Positions 1 to 7,914 are shown, counted from the stretch's first letter. The stretch is DNA of 64,000 nt from Aerococcus tenax (GCF_003286645.3 NZ_CP127382.2:682001-746000), one strand, 5' to 3'. Translations and numbers: made by a program. Notes: a model not told the origin generated them from the sequence alone.

Positions 1-1063
1 ACAAATTGAAAAAAACTTTGGTAAGGGAGCTATAATGAAGATGGGAGAATCAACGGATACTCAGGTGTCGACTGTTCCGTCAGGCTCCTTATCCTTAGAT
101 ATTGCCCTAGGAGTCGGAGGTTATCCGCGTGGACGAATTATTGAAGTCTACGGTCCAGAATCTTCTGGGAAAACCACTGTTGCCCTACATGCTGTTGCCG
201 AGGTTCAAAAACAAGGTGGAATTGCTGCCTTTATTGATGCTGAGAACGCCTTAGACCCTGAATACGCTAGAGCTTTGGGGGTTGACATTGATGAGCTATT
301 ACTCTCCCAACCGGATACTGGTGAACAAGGGTTAGAAATTGCTGATGCCTTAGTGTCCTCTGGTGCGATTGATATTGTCGTTGTCGATTCTGTTGCTGCC
401 TTAGTTCCACGGGCTGAAATTGAAGGTGAGATGGGGGACTCCCATGTGGGGCTCCAAGCTCGCTTGATGTCTCAAGCCCTACGGAAGTTATCGGGCTCCA
501 TTAATAAGACGAAAACCATTGCCATGTTTATTAACCAGATTCGTGAAAAAGTAGGTGTCATGTTTGGGAACCCAGAAACCACCCCAGGGGGAAGGGCCCT
601 AAAATTTTATTCCACTATTCGTCTAGAAGTTAGACGCGGGGAACGGATCAAATCCGGTCAGGATATTATTGGTAACCGCACTAAGATTAAAGTTGTAAAA
701 AATAAGGTAGCTCCGCCATTTAAGGTTGCTGAAGTGGATATTATGTATGGGCAAGGAATTTCTCAAGCGGGTGAATTAGTTGATTTAGCTGCTGACATGG
801 ATATCATTAAGAAGAGTGGCTCTTGGTATTCTTACGGGGATGACCGGATTGGCCAAGGACGCGAGAATGCCAAACTATATCTCACCGAAAACCCTGACAT
901 ATTTAAGGAAATTGATAGTAAGGTTCGAGCAGAGTATGGTTTTGGTCCAGCTGTTGAAGATGACGATTCAGAGGATGAAACCACCAATGAAGAAGCCAAA
1001 AACGATTCATCAAGTGATGAAGAAAATGAAACCCTAGATTTATTTAACGATGATGAAGAATAA
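1..1063 (+). CDS. recA: RecA recombinase (5'-truncated by window edge)
   Basis: RecA forms ATP-dependent filaments on single-stranded DNA, drives homologous strand exchange and triggers LexA/repressor cleavage. The reading frame is already open at base 2, where [12 protein letters not shown] precedes the first Met at 35. The gene therefore starts upstream of the window and only about the first 14 residues are missing. Visible motifs are the Walker A GPESSGKT, the [10 protein letters not shown] segment, the loop 2 region [20 protein letters not shown], and a long acidic C-terminal tail rich in D/E/S, typical of Firmicutes RecA. A terminator follows directly. Identification is certain; only the 5' end is unseen. 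Confidence 0.98.
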   Translation, partial: QIEKNFGKGAIMKMGESTDTQVSTVPSGSLSLDIALGVGGYPRGRIIEVYGPESSGKTTVALHAVAEVQKQGGIAAFIDAENALDPEYARALGVDIDELLLSQPDTGEQGLEIADALVSSGAIDIVVVDSVAALVPRAEIEGEMGDSHVGLQARLMSQALRKLSGSINKTKTIAMFINQIREKVGVMFGNPETTPGGRALKFYSTIRLEVRRGERIKSGQDIIGNRTKIKVVKNKVAPPFKVAEVDIMYGQGISQAGELVDLAADMDIIKKSGSWYSYGDDRIGQGRENAKLYLTENPDIFKEIDSKVRAEYGFGPAVEDDDSEDETTNEEAKNDSSSDEENETLDLFNDDEE

Positions 1064-1074
1064 AATATTTTTCC

Positions 1075-1106
1075 AAAAACTTGGTGTTGATAGCCAAGTT
1101 TTTTCT
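1075..1106 (+). terminator. Rho-independent terminator after recA
   Basis: The hairpin AAAACTTGG / CCAAGTTTT has an eight-base loop and is followed by a run of T, 12 bases after the recA stop codon. Confidence 0.85.
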
Positions 1107-1236
1107 TTAGAAAAGTCTTATAAATAATGAGATTATGACCTGTATCTATTACCTGTAAGCGTCTCATCCTATCAATATTTCCTTATATTTGCTTTCAGAG
1201 CAGAATGAGAATTTCTTGGTAGCGCTTCTAGAATAA

Positions 1237-1301
1237 TTGACAATAATGTGAAAAAAATATAAAATTTAAATAAATGCTTTGCATTTGAAATTTTATGATT
1301 T
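1237..1301 (+). promoter_or_regulatory. rny leader: TTGACA box and AT-rich hairpin
   Basis: A TTGACA at 1237-1242 is followed after 15 bases by TATAAA, a short-spaced possible promoter. Just downstream, 1261-1292 can fold through AAAATTT/AAATTTT and AAATGC/GCATTT around a three-base loop, and is followed by seven T. This looks like a terminator or attenuator inside the leader of rny, some 45 bases before its Shine-Dalgarno sequence. The function is inferred. Confidence 0.4.
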
Positions 1302-1347
1302 TTTTATTTAAAAAAGCAAACAATTAAATAGACACGGAGGTGAAACT

Positions 1348-2919
1348 ATGGATGGTTTAACTATTGCCTTCGTTATCGTTACTTTAATTGTTGGCCTTTT
1401 AGTCGGATTAGTAATTGGTTACAAAAGACGTCAAAATGTTGAAGAAGAAGAACGTAATGAGGCGCAAAATACTGCAAAAGGAATTTTAGCTCAAGCAAAT
1501 AAAGATGCTGAAGCTAAAAGAAAAGAAATTCTTTTAGATGCAAAAGAGAAAGCTCAGGATTATCGCAATCAAGTAGAAAGCGAATTAAGTGATCGCCGTC
1601 AAGAAATTACTCAAAAAGAGCAAAGACTCTTCCAAAGAGAAGAAAATCTTGACCGGCGTGAAAATGTTCTTACCAATAAGGAAAATGATCAGCTTTCTAA
1701 AGAGCAATCGATTCAAGATCGCTTAAAAAATGTTTCTCAAAAAGAAGAAGAAGCCCAAGCAATGGTTCAGGAACGTCAAGATGAAATCGAACGGATTTCT
1801 ATGATGACAACTGAAGATGCCAAGGCTTTGATTTTGAAAGAGACAGAAGCAAACTTATCTAATGAAATTGCTTTACGAATTCGAAATGCAGAAGAAAACT
1901 ATAAAGAGCAAGCACATAAGCTCGCTACTTCAATTATCTTACAAGCAATCGAAACATCTGCTGCCGATACAGTCGCCGATACTTCGGTAACCCGTATCGA
2001 TTTACCAAACGATGATATGAAAGGTCGTATCATCGGTAAAGATGGGCGGAATATTAAAACCATTGAAGCCTTGACTGGGATTGATTTAATTATCGACGAC
2101 ACTCCAGAAACGGTGGTACTCAGTGGTTTTGACCCGATTCGTCGGGAAATTGCTCGGATTGCTTTAGAAAATCTAATTAAGGATGGACGTATTCATCCAG
2201 CAAAAATTGAGGAAGCGGTTGAACGTGCTAGAAAATCAATGGATACAAAAATTCGTGATACTGGGGAAGAGACCACCTTTGACCTAGGTATTCATGATAT
2301 GCATCCAGACTTAGTCAAGTTAGTCGGACGTTTAAACTATCGCACCAGCTATGGGCAAAATGTCTTGAACCATAGTGTTGAAGTAGCTAAACTGGCTGGT
2401 ATTATTGCTAGTGAACTCGGCGAAGATGAACAACTGGCTAAACGAAGTGGATTATTACATGATATTGGCAAAGCTGTGGACCACGAGGTGGAAGGTACCC
2501 ACGTTGAAATTGGTACTGAACTCGCTCGTAAATATAATGAAAATGATATCGTTATTAATGCCATTGCGGCCCACCATGGAGATATCGAATCTGCTTCTGC
2601 GATTGCCATTATTGTTCAGGTCGCTGATGCCTTGTCGGCTGCTCGTCCCGGTGCTCGAAGTGAATCATTAGAGAATTATATTCAACGTTTAAGAAGTTTA
2701 GAAGCCCTAGCTAATGAATTTAGTGGTGTTAAGAAGACATACGCTATTCAAGCAGGCCGCGAAATTCGTGTGATTGTTAATCCCGAAAAGGTGGATGACT
2801 TAAGTGTCGTTAAGATGTCACATGATATTTCTAAACGTATTGAAGACGAACTGGATTACCCAGGCCAAATTAAGGTGACGGTAATACGTGAATCCCGTTC
2901 TGTGGATTATGCAAGATAA
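1348..2919 (+). CDS. rny: Ribonuclease Y
   Basis: RNase Y is the membrane-anchored endoribonuclease that starts mRNA decay in Firmicutes. The 523-residue length is normal. Domains in order: an N-terminal membrane helix (about residues 4-25), a long charged coiled coil (about 30-185), a KH RNA-binding domain with [15 protein letters not shown] (about 225-245), and an HD domain with its metal-binding HD in [12 protein letters not shown] (about 370). The start is the ATG after a strong GGAGGTGA site. The gene stands alone, between its own leader hairpin and a strong terminator. The recA-rny order is common in Firmicutes. Confidence 0.97.
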   Translation: MDGLTIAFVIVTLIVGLLVGLVIGYKRRQNVEEEERNEAQNTAKGILAQANKDAEAKRKEILLDAKEKAQDYRNQVESELSDRRQEITQKEQRLFQREENLDRRENVLTNKENDQLSKEQSIQDRLKNVSQKEEEAQAMVQERQDEIERISMMTTEDAKALILKETEANLSNEIALRIRNAEENYKEQAHKLATSIILQAIETSAADTVADTSVTRIDLPNDDMKGRIIGKDGRNIKTIEALTGIDLIIDDTPETVVLSGFDPIRREIARIALENLIKDGRIHPAKIEEAVERARKSMDTKIRDTGEETTFDLGIHDMHPDLVKLVGRLNYRTSYGQNVLNHSVEVAKLAGIIASELGEDEQLAKRSGLLHDIGKAVDHEVEGTHVEIGTELARKYNENDIVINAIAAHHGDIESASAIAIIVQVADALSAARPGARSESLENYIQRLRSLEALANEFSGVKKTYAIQAGREIRVIVNPEKVDDLSVVKMSHDISKRIEDELDYPGQIKVTVIRESRSVDYAR

Positions 2920-2989
2920 ATTACCTAAGCTATATAATAAGCTTTGATTAAAAATAAAGAAATCTGGAGTAGTAAATTCCAGAATGAAT

Positions 2990-3040
2990 AATAAGCGAAT
3001 CGATAAATCCCTATTGGAAAGGTCGATTCGCTTATTTTTT
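2990..3040 (+). terminator. Strong terminator after rny
   Basis: A perfect 14-bp inverted repeat, AATAAGCGAATCGA against TCGATTCGCTTATT, is followed by a T run. Confidence 0.9.
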
Positions 3041-3450
3041 ATGTAAGCTAGTAATCAAAGTGAGTGACTTTTACAGATCTCATTTCATCAGTCATATATT
3101 CACCTTATGAAAACTAATATTATTTTTAAGTTATTGATGTTGTTAATGTTATGTAAAAACGCAGTATCGTTATTAGGATATGCTTATAAGGTATCGCAAA
3201 GTAAAAGTTGCAAATTTATGATTTTATTGAAAAAGGGCGGGAAAGCGCTAAAAAAGCGCAATAAAAAAGCGGTTCTGGTGACCGCTCATTCATTCTCTTC
3301 TATAAACCCGATAGTGGGGGGGAGAAAAAACTTGTACGAGATTTGTACGATTTACTATTGATTTGACTGTTTTTAAGTGTTTTCAAATTGATTAAGAATG
3401 CTGTTAAATCAACATTTTCAAGGGCTTTTAATAGCGCTTAAAAGTACAAA
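3041..3450. other. Gene-free stretch left of attL, possible remnant of an older element
   Basis: I see no convincing gene here. An 84-codon frame at 3107-3361 has no ribosome binding site. The stretch has GCGCT-type hairpins near 3245 and a hairpin AGCGGT/ACCGCT (3268-3286) preceded by an A run, which would be a terminator on the minus strand. Spaced CGTAC repeats lie near 3332-3350, resembling the repeated TCGTG motifs at the right end of the adjacent element. These resemble the end regions of integrated phages, so this may be residue of an earlier insertion at the same site. Confidence 0.35.
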
Positions 3451-3468
3451 ACGGAGAAGGTGGGATTC
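3451..3468 (-). repeat. attL core (18 bp)
   Basis: Identical to 17358-17375, the 3' end of tRNA-Ser plus one flanking base. After this point the sequence no longer matches the tRNA, so this copy marks the old chromosomal side of the insertion. Confidence 0.88.
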
Positions 3469-3548
3469 CACCCTTGTTCCGTTTCTATCTTCTATAAACA
3501 TTGATTTACCAGCGTTTTAACCCTATATGATTTGTTTATACTTTCCAC

Positions 3549-3567
3549 TTTGCGCAATATTTTGCGA
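3549..3567 (+). repeat. Integrase arm-type repeat, left
   Basis: TTTGCGCAATATTTTGCGA is repeated exactly at 17237-17255. The two copies lie about 80 and 100 bases inside the two att cores, as expected for arm sites bound by the integrase N-terminal domain. Confidence 0.6.
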
Positions 3568-3573
3568 CTACAG

Positions 3574-4731
3574 TTAAAAATTAACATAATTTGCGAAAAG
3601 CTGAGCGCTTTTTCTTTCAGACTGTTCCGTGACATGGGTATATATATTCATGGTGGTTTGAATATCCCCATGGCCAAGGCGGTTCATCACATCTTTCATA
3701 GGAACACCAGCTTCAAAGAGCAAAGAACAATGAGTATGCCTGAAACCATGGATCTTAATAAATCTAAAATCATTCTGTTCACAGATACGCTTAAAGGCGT
3801 TATAGATAGACGTAAGGTTGAGAAAACCATTTGTCTTAGTGTTATTGAAAATAAGCTGATCTTTACCTAGGTTGAAGCCTATTTTTAATAATAGTTGCCC
3901 TTGTTCTGCCCGCCATTTCTTCAAAACGTTTAGGGTCTTGTCGTCAACGCTAATCGTCCTTACGCTATTGGCGTTTTTAGGAGCTTTTAAATAGAGCTCA
4001 TTGCCGTCACGCTGCCCAACAGCTTTATCAACCGTTAGTGTCTTATCATTGAAATTAATATCATTCCAAGTCAAGGCGAGAATTTCCCCACGTCTAAGGC
4101 CGGTATAGGCTAGCGTTCTAATGCATGCATGCCATTTCCTGCTTTTCTGCCGCTCAAGAATGGCCATAAGCTGGCGTAACTCGTCACGGGTATAGAAAGG
4201 GCAGGGATCGGCTTTTTTGTCGCATTCATAGGTTATTTGCTTCTTAGGAACAACGACTTTATTAGTGACTAATTGGGAAATGTACCCCTGAACATAGGCG
4301 TATTTTATTACTCGTTTCAAATAACTATAATCTGACCGATATTTTTTATATTCCTTATGCCATTGATTAATGACATTCTGAATCATAGGGGCGGTTATTT
4401 TGTCTATGTAATACTCCCCAAAGACAGGTAAGATTCTATTTTCAAACAGACGTTTAGCTTTTGACAGGGTAGAATCTTGGACATCATTTTGATAAATATC
4501 TAGCCATTCATGATATACTTGTTTAAAAGTAAATTTCTTTTCTTTATTGAAGCAATCGCCTAGCAAGAACTTTTTCTCTTGTTCTTTGAGATAGGCGGCT
4601 GCTTCTTTTTTTGAGTGAAAACCTCTTTTACGGCATTCAATCTTTTTGCCTGTTAAATCATCTATTCCAAGGTAGCCCCAAACTTGCCAGAACTCCCCTT
4701 TTGAATTGGTATATTTTCTATAAGTTGCCAT
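3574..4731 (-). CDS. Tyrosine-recombinase integrase of the satellite
   Basis: This enzyme catalyses site-specific integration and excision at the tRNA-Ser att site. The 385 residues are arranged as an N-terminal arm-binding (AP2-like) domain of about 60 residues, a SAM-like core-binding domain (about 65-165) and a C-terminal catalytic domain. Catalytic residues visible are Arg in TGLRRGEIL, the His-x-x-Arg box in HGFRHTHCS, His in RLGHGDIQ and the nucleophile Tyr in MNIYTHV. It is transcribed toward attL and ends about 105 bases from the core, the standard arrangement. A 16-bp motif just upstream (4752-4767) recurs inverted near attR and may link its expression or activity to the other end. 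Confidence 0.95.
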   Translation of the reverse strand: MATYRKYTNSKGEFWQVWGYLGIDDLTGKKIECRKRGFHSKKEAAAYLKEQEKKFLLGDCFNKEKKFTFKQVYHEWLDIYQNDVQDSTLSKAKRLFENRILPVFGEYYIDKITAPMIQNVINQWHKEYKKYRSDYSYLKRVIKYAYVQGYISQLVTNKVVVPKKQITYECDKKADPCPFYTRDELRQLMAILERQKSRKWHACIRTLAYTGLRRGEILALTWNDINFNDKTLTVDKAVGQRDGNELYLKAPKNANSVRTISVDDKTLNVLKKWRAEQGQLLLKIGFNLGKDQLIFNNTKTNGFLNLTSIYNAFKRICEQNDFRFIKIHGFRHTHCSLLFEAGVPMKDVMNRLGHGDIQTTMNIYTHVTEQSERKSAQLFANYVNF

Positions 4732-4751
4732 TCTTTAATTTCCTCTCTAAT

Positions 4752-4767
4752 TCACTATCCCTATAGC
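4752..4767 (+). repeat. 16-bp inverted repeat, left copy (upstream of int)
   Basis: TCACTATCCCTATAGC recurs in inverted orientation at 17217-17232, next to the right arm site. One copy lies 20 bases upstream of the integrase start codon. It may be a shared binding site for an excisionase or regulator; this is inferred from position only. Confidence 0.45.
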
Positions 4768-4797
4768 AGAATCAGAAAGCACTTATATTAGTATATA

Positions 4798-4831
4798 ACC
4801 CCACGCCAAGGGCTTACATAAAAGAATGAAA
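4798..4831 (+). repeat. 34-bp imperfect direct repeat, copy 1
   Basis: Matches 5768-5801 at 31 of 34 positions; both begin ACCCCACGCCAA. The pair brackets the repressor-cro module. Function unknown. Confidence 0.6.
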
Positions 4832-4845
4832 TGTGGTGGTAGCGA

Positions 4846-5313
4846 CTATTCTTTATTAGAATCTTGCGATACTTGCCACAGATAAAATTCTATAGCTTCT
4901 TTAGATTTATTCATTAATTTGCTGTATTGATCGTTAGAAAGTGTTAGGCTTTTGCCATCTTTTGTTAAGGTCGCTTTTCTTTTACTAGATACTGTTTCGT
5001 TAATAACTTCATAACCTAATGATTTTAAATAATTATCAAAAGCATTAATTTTATTAAAGGCCGAAGATAGAACTTCTTCAGCCGTAGCCCAGCCACCTTT
5101 TTCACCATATAATAAATATTCTACAGTGATACCGCCTAGGTCTGCTATGGCTTTTAAACGCTCATTGTTTGGTAAATTTTTTCCAGTTTCCCAATTACTA
5201 ACAGCGGGCAATGTTGCGTTTATTCTTTTAGCAAATTCCGTTTGATTTAAACCTAGGCTTTTTCTTAATTGCCTAATTCTATGCCCAACAGCTATTATTA
5301 AATCAGCTTGCAT
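4846..5313 (-). CDS. HTH repressor (CI/Stl-like master repressor)
   Basis: Likely keeps the satellite silent by binding the intergenic operators between itself and the divergent cro-like gene. The 155-residue protein has an N-terminal HTH_3 (XRE) domain at about residues 8-70, with LNQTEFAKRINATLPAVSNW as the helix-turn-helix. The C-terminal half is charged and has no sign of an S24 peptidase Ser/Lys site. It is therefore unlikely to be cleaved in a RecA-dependent way. Satellite repressors of the Stl kind are instead removed by a helper-phage protein, which would fit here. The start is supported by a strong AGGAGGAG site on the minus strand. Confidence 0.85.
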   Translation of the reverse strand: MQADLIIAVGHRIRQLRKSLGLNQTEFAKRINATLPAVSNWETGKNLPNNERLKAIADLGGITVEYLLYGEKGGWATAEEVLSSAFNKINAFDNYLKSLGYEVINETVSSKRKATLTKDGKSLTLSNDQYSKLMNKSKEAIEFYLWQVSQDSNKE

Positions 5314-5355
5314 TGAATCTCCTCCTTTTATATTGAATTATATACTAAATAAAGG

Positions 5356-5407
5356 TGACTTCATATAAAAAAACTAGAAATTATTTTTAATTCTAGTTGA
5401 CTTCATA
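5356..5407 (+). promoter_or_regulatory. Lysogeny-switch operators
   Basis: Two direct repeats TGACTTCATA (5356-5365 and 5398-5407) lie exactly 42 bases apart. Between them is an inverted repeat ACTAGAA/TTCTAGT (5373-5379 and 5391-5397). They lie between the divergent repressor and cro-like genes and touch the cro promoter, so they are probable repressor/Cro binding sites. Confidence 0.6.
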
Positions 5408-5425
5408 AAAATTATAGTTTATTAT
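5397..5425 (+). promoter_or_regulatory. Early rightward promoter (before cro)
   Basis: TTGACT (5397-5402), a 17-base spacer and TATTAT (5420-5425), followed by GAGGTGAGA and the cro-like ATG at 5451. The -35 box overlaps the operators. Confidence 0.75.
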
Positions 5426-5450
5426 AGTTTCGAGAAATGAGGTGAGAAGC

Positions 5451-5657
5451 ATGCAAGCAATCAATAAAATAAAAGGCTATCGCAACATGCTAGGTCTAAC
5501 TCAAAGTGATATGGCCAAAGAATTAGGCATTAGCAAGCAAGCAATGCACTTAAAAGAAGTGGGAAAAATCCCCTTTAAAGATAGTGAAAAGCGTATCGTG
5601 CTAAATATTTTTAAACAAGCAGATCAATCTTTAACAATCGAAAGTCTATTTTTTTAA
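5451..5657 (+). CDS. Cro-like HTH regulator
   Basis: Small 68-residue XRE-family protein, mostly helix-turn-helix (LTQSDMAKELGISKQAM) with a KEVGKIPFKDSEK segment common in Lactobacillales phage Cro-like proteins. It faces away from the repressor and is first in the rightward transcript, so it probably opposes the repressor. I use the ATG at 5451, 9 codons... three codons inside a possible GTG at 5442, because GAGGTGAG is then correctly spaced. Confidence 0.8.
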   Translation: MQAINKIKGYRNMLGLTQSDMAKELGISKQAMHLKEVGKIPFKDSEKRIVLNIFKQADQSLTIESLFF

Positions 5658-5767
5658 ATTATTATTCTAGAAAATTATAGTTATTGTTAGAAACGATTAG
5701 AAAAGTAAAACAGTAAAAAATAAGCCCCCACGGCTGATTCATTGAGTATCTATGTTAGTAAAAAAAC

Positions 5768-5801
5768 ACCCCACGCCAATGGCTGACATAAGAGAATGAA
5801 A
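5768..5801 (+). repeat. 34-bp imperfect direct repeat, copy 2
   Basis: Three mismatches to 4798-4831. It lies downstream of the cro-like gene, immediately before the minus-strand terminator hairpin at 5807-5823. Confidence 0.6.
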
Positions 5802-6015
5802 AAAACAGTGCTTTTGAAGCACTAGACAAAGCGGACATTTAATGCCTATTGACAAGGAAAAAGTAGGCCTAATTTAAAAAATACCGCTTACTTTCCATTT
5901 TGAGAGGGTCTAATGCCTATCTATTTATAAAAAAGTGCCTTTTTATCAATATTAAGAGGCATAAAAAGACAACAAAAAAACGCTGAGCATTAAGCCCAAC
6001 GTTTCAAACCCAACC

Positions 6016-6097
6016 ATAAGAAGTTAGCGCCCGCCATAGCGCTTAGGCAAGGAGTAAGCACCTATTAGGTCATACCACCTAGCCCCGCACTTCTTAT
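6016..6097 (+). ncRNA. Candidate branched structured RNA
   Basis: An outer perfect 9-bp stem, ATAAGAAGT (6016-6024) with ACTTCTTAT (6089-6097), encloses at least two hairpins: AGCGC/GCGCT (6026-6043) and TAGGT/ACCTA (6066-6081). This gives a multi-branch junction of about 82 nt in the leader of the Rha-type gene. I do not recognise the family. It could be a cis-regulatory leader, a small RNA or a protein-binding DNA cruciform. Confidence 0.4.
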
Positions 6098-6168
6098 AGA
6101 TATTACCTAGTAATTATACAGGTATTTGGGGCAGAAATCCATTTTTAAATTAGAAAGGGGAATCCACT

Positions 6169-6795
6169 ATGCAGTTAGTTTATATCAAAAATAGGAGCAG
6201 CGAACCTTATACGCTTTCAAGTGTTATTGCTGAATGTGCTGAGGTACAGCACAAGGCCGTAAAAAATCTAATTTATAAGTATAAAACCGATTTAGAGGAT
6301 CTAGGAGTTTTGACATTTCAAAATGCTAAACCTCCCAAAGGGTCAAAAGGTGGACGACCAACGAAAGACTACCGATTAACCGAACCTCAAGCAACGCTGC
6401 TTATAACTTGGTTAGATAACACAAAGCCAGTTAGAGCTTTTAAAAAGGATTTGGTTAAGGCGTTCTTTTCTATGAGGGCAGAGCTTGCTGAATTTAGGCT
6501 TCAACGTGACCATGAAAAGTTATATCACAGCCATCTTAATGAAGCCATTGACGGTTGGATATACAAAAATCCGCATTCCTACAGTAATATAGCCAGTCTG
6601 CTTTGCCAAGTGGTCACAGGGCAGACCCCCAGACAATTAAGGGGGCAGCATGGCGCTTCTAAAGAAGTGCCGGCCCTTGATCTCATGACAACGGAAGAAC
6701 TAGACCTATACCGCCAAAAAGAGGTTCAGGCAACCATCTGCTTAAGGCAGCAATTGCCTTACTCAGAAATCAAAGCCAACTTATTGGCAGCTTAG
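6169..6795 (+). CDS. Rha-family phage regulatory protein
   Basis: 208 residues with an N-terminal Rha-type domain: a SSVIAECAEVQHKAVKNLI helix region, a GGRPTKDYRLTEPQATLL core and VRAFKKDLVKAFFSMR. The C-terminal region (about 120-208) resembles the tail domains of phage antirepressors. Rha-like proteins are DNA-binding regulators of temperate phages that act on early gene expression, but the mechanism is poorly defined. A clear AAAGGGG site precedes the ATG. It stands at the head of the early region, just after the structured leader, so it probably modulates replication-gene expression. Confidence 0.8.
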   Translation: MQLVYIKNRSSEPYTLSSVIAECAEVQHKAVKNLIYKYKTDLEDLGVLTFQNAKPPKGSKGGRPTKDYRLTEPQATLLITWLDNTKPVRAFKKDLVKAFFSMRAELAEFRLQRDHEKLYHSHLNEAIDGWIYKNPHSYSNIASLLCQVVTGQTPRQLRGQHGASKEVPALDLMTTEELDLYRQKEVQATICLRQQLPYSEIKANLLAA

Positions 6796-6850
6796 ACCTA
6801 AGTAATAACAATAAAATTAATGATCTTTGAAAATTGAATAAATAAGGGTA

Positions 6851-6879
6851 TTGACATGTTGGAACTCATAAAGTATTAT
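6851..6879 (+). promoter_or_regulatory. Promoter of the RHH gene
   Basis: Consensus TTGACA (6851-6856), a 17-base spacer and TATTAT (6874-6879). Confidence 0.8.
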
Positions 6880-6888
6880 TACTTTATG
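6867..6888 (+). promoter_or_regulatory. Probable autoregulatory operator
   Basis: A perfect inverted repeat CATAAAGTA / TACTTTATG with a 4-base centre covers the -10 box. It is flanked by a direct repeat GGAACTC. This suits binding by the ribbon-helix-helix dimer encoded 29 bases downstream. Confidence 0.6.
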
Positions 6889-6916
6889 GAACTCAATTAG
6901 TAGGAGGTGAGAGCCT

Positions 6917-7093
6917 TTGAAAAGTTCCAAGATGGGAAGACCTAAAGCTAAAAATCCTTTAAATGTAGATGTCAAAGTTCGTATTGATGAAGCAACCAAT
7001 GAGCAATTACTTGCTTATTGTAAAAAGCATAATATCACCAGAACGGAAGCTATACGCAAAGGAATTCAATTAGTTTTAGAGTCTGACAAATAA
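6917..7093 (+). CDS. Ribbon-helix-helix (CopG/Arc-like) regulator, TTG start
   Basis: A 58-residue protein that is easily missed because it starts with TTG. An AGGAGGTGA site lies at a good distance, preceded by a consensus promoter. A basic N-terminus (KSSKMGRPKAKN) leads into the strand VDVKVRID and two helices, EQLLAYCKKHN and TRTEAIRKGIQLVLE, the RHH fold. The inverted repeat over its promoter suggests it represses its own synthesis. In other mobile elements such proteins control copy number or partner toxins. No toxin is adjacent here, so a replication or expression control role is more likely. Confidence 0.8.
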   Translation: MKSSKMGRPKAKNPLNVDVKVRIDEATNEQLLAYCKKHNITRTEAIRKGIQLVLESDK

Positions 7094-7145
7094 AAAAGAC
7101 CCCTTAGAGGTTCGCAAGTTTGGCGACAGAGAACCGCTAAGGGGG
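7094..7145. other. Post-stop hairpin
   Basis: The stop codon runs into an A tract. Then CCCCTTAG (7100-7107) and GGTTC (7109-7113) pair with GAACC (7131-7135) and CTAAGGGG (7137-7144). No T run follows on the plus strand, so it can terminate only minus-strand transcription or act as a processing or stability structure. Confidence 0.6.
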
Positions 7146-7282
7146 AGCACTCAATAAGAGTACATGAATACTATACCACATGTACCCTTATTTGACTAAC
7201 CCAGATAAGGGAGTGAATGCCCTTGTCTGCTAATGATGAGGGTTTTTATTTTGCAAATAAACAGCCCAAGGAGGTGATAACG

Positions 7283-7432
7283 ATGTATTTTTCAACCGGA
7301 GATGTGGCGACATTATTTATAATCATATTCCTATTAGTGGCCGGCTTTTGCTATCAGATGGCGACTGTAGAGCGGCTGACTGAGGAAAATGCCAAGATCA
7401 AAAATATTTTAAATGGTAATGTACAAAAATAA
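7283..7432 (+). CDS. Small single-pass membrane protein
   Basis: 49 residues with one hydrophobic helix (about residues 9-27, VATLFIIIFLLVAGFCYQM), then a short charged helix VERLTEENAKIKNIL that may be coiled coil. I chose the ATG at 7283 because an excellent AAGGAGGTGATAACG site precedes it. An in-frame upstream ATG at 7217 would add an unlikely non-hydrophobic leader. Function unknown; the topology is typical of small phage membrane proteins. Confidence 0.6.
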   Translation: MYFSTGDVATLFIIIFLLVAGFCYQMATVERLTEENAKIKNILNGNVQK

Positions 7433-7462
7433 TTAAAAAAGAAAATGAAAGAGGTATTTATT

Positions 7463-7816
7463 ATGACTAAAGATGAAATTAAAGAAGTACGTGTTCAAGC
7501 AAAGCTAGCAGCCGCAGGACTAAATATTGATGAAGCTAAAACACTTATTAATATTATCAAGCGAAAAGCTTACTCCAAAGCGATGAGCGAGCAGGAATCA
7601 GAGCAGATGGTTGAATGGGAACTAGATGATTTAATGGGATACGCTTTAAGTTGCGCTGATGAAATGACACGGCTTCAAAGCCTTGCTGAGGTACTAGACG
7701 ACACAATTATTGAAGTAAGCTATTTACTCAAAGGACTTGATAAGTTGTTATTTGGTGGCTCAGAAGAGTCTGAGGACGAAGCCCCAGCAGACCTTAAAGA
7801 AGCCGAAGAAGACTAG
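7463..7816 (+). CDS. Hypothetical acidic satellite protein
   Basis: 117 residues, mostly helical, starting MTKDEIKEVR, with a strongly acidic C-terminus (SEESEDEAPADLKEAEED). The ATG at 7463 is chosen over 7445 because the AAAGAGGT site fits it. I recognise no family. Its place between the regulator genes and the toxin-antitoxin pair, and its acidic tail, would suit a DNA-mimic or protein-binding role, but this is speculation. Confidence 0.6.
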   Translation: MTKDEIKEVRVQAKLAAAGLNIDEAKTLINIIKRKAYSKAMSEQESEQMVEWELDDLMGYALSCADEMTRLQSLAEVLDDTIIEVSYLLKGLDKLLFGGSEESEDEAPADLKEAEED

Positions 7817-7851
7817 AAAAAAAGTGCCAATGGTTATCCACCGGCACACTT
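7817..7851. other. Post-stop hairpin
   Basis: TAG followed by seven A, then GTGCC..TGG / CCA..GGCAC. Read on the minus strand it is a full Rho-independent terminator with a T run. Confidence 0.55.
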
Positions 7852-7914
7852 AAAACACCTATTACATTATACCGAAAATATTGATTTTTGAAAATTAAAT
7901 ATAAGGGCTAAGTG

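Larger units (their letters stand above)
5658..6168. other. 511-bp gene-free regulatory region
   Basis: No gene was found. It contains the second 34-bp repeat (5768-5801) and a hairpin AGTGCTT/AAGCACT (5807-5823) whose 5' A run makes it a minus-strand terminator. It also has TAATGCCTAT twice (near 5839 and 5911), a hairpin AACGCTGAGC/GCCCAACGTT preceded by seven A (5985-6004), and the branched structure at 6016-6097. Confidence 0.6.

Noticed and set aside
35..1063. RecA starting at the Met at base 35
   Set aside because: The frame is open to the edge and reads the conserved [12 protein letters not shown] before that Met, so the gene is cut by the window, not short.
3107..3361. 84-codon frame between rny and attL
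   Set aside because: No ribosome binding site, low-complexity hydrophobic start, and it runs across hairpins; no family likeness.
3532..3870. 112-codon frame on the plus strand opposite int
   Set aside because: Shadow of the integrase C-terminal domain on the other strand; no ribosome binding site.
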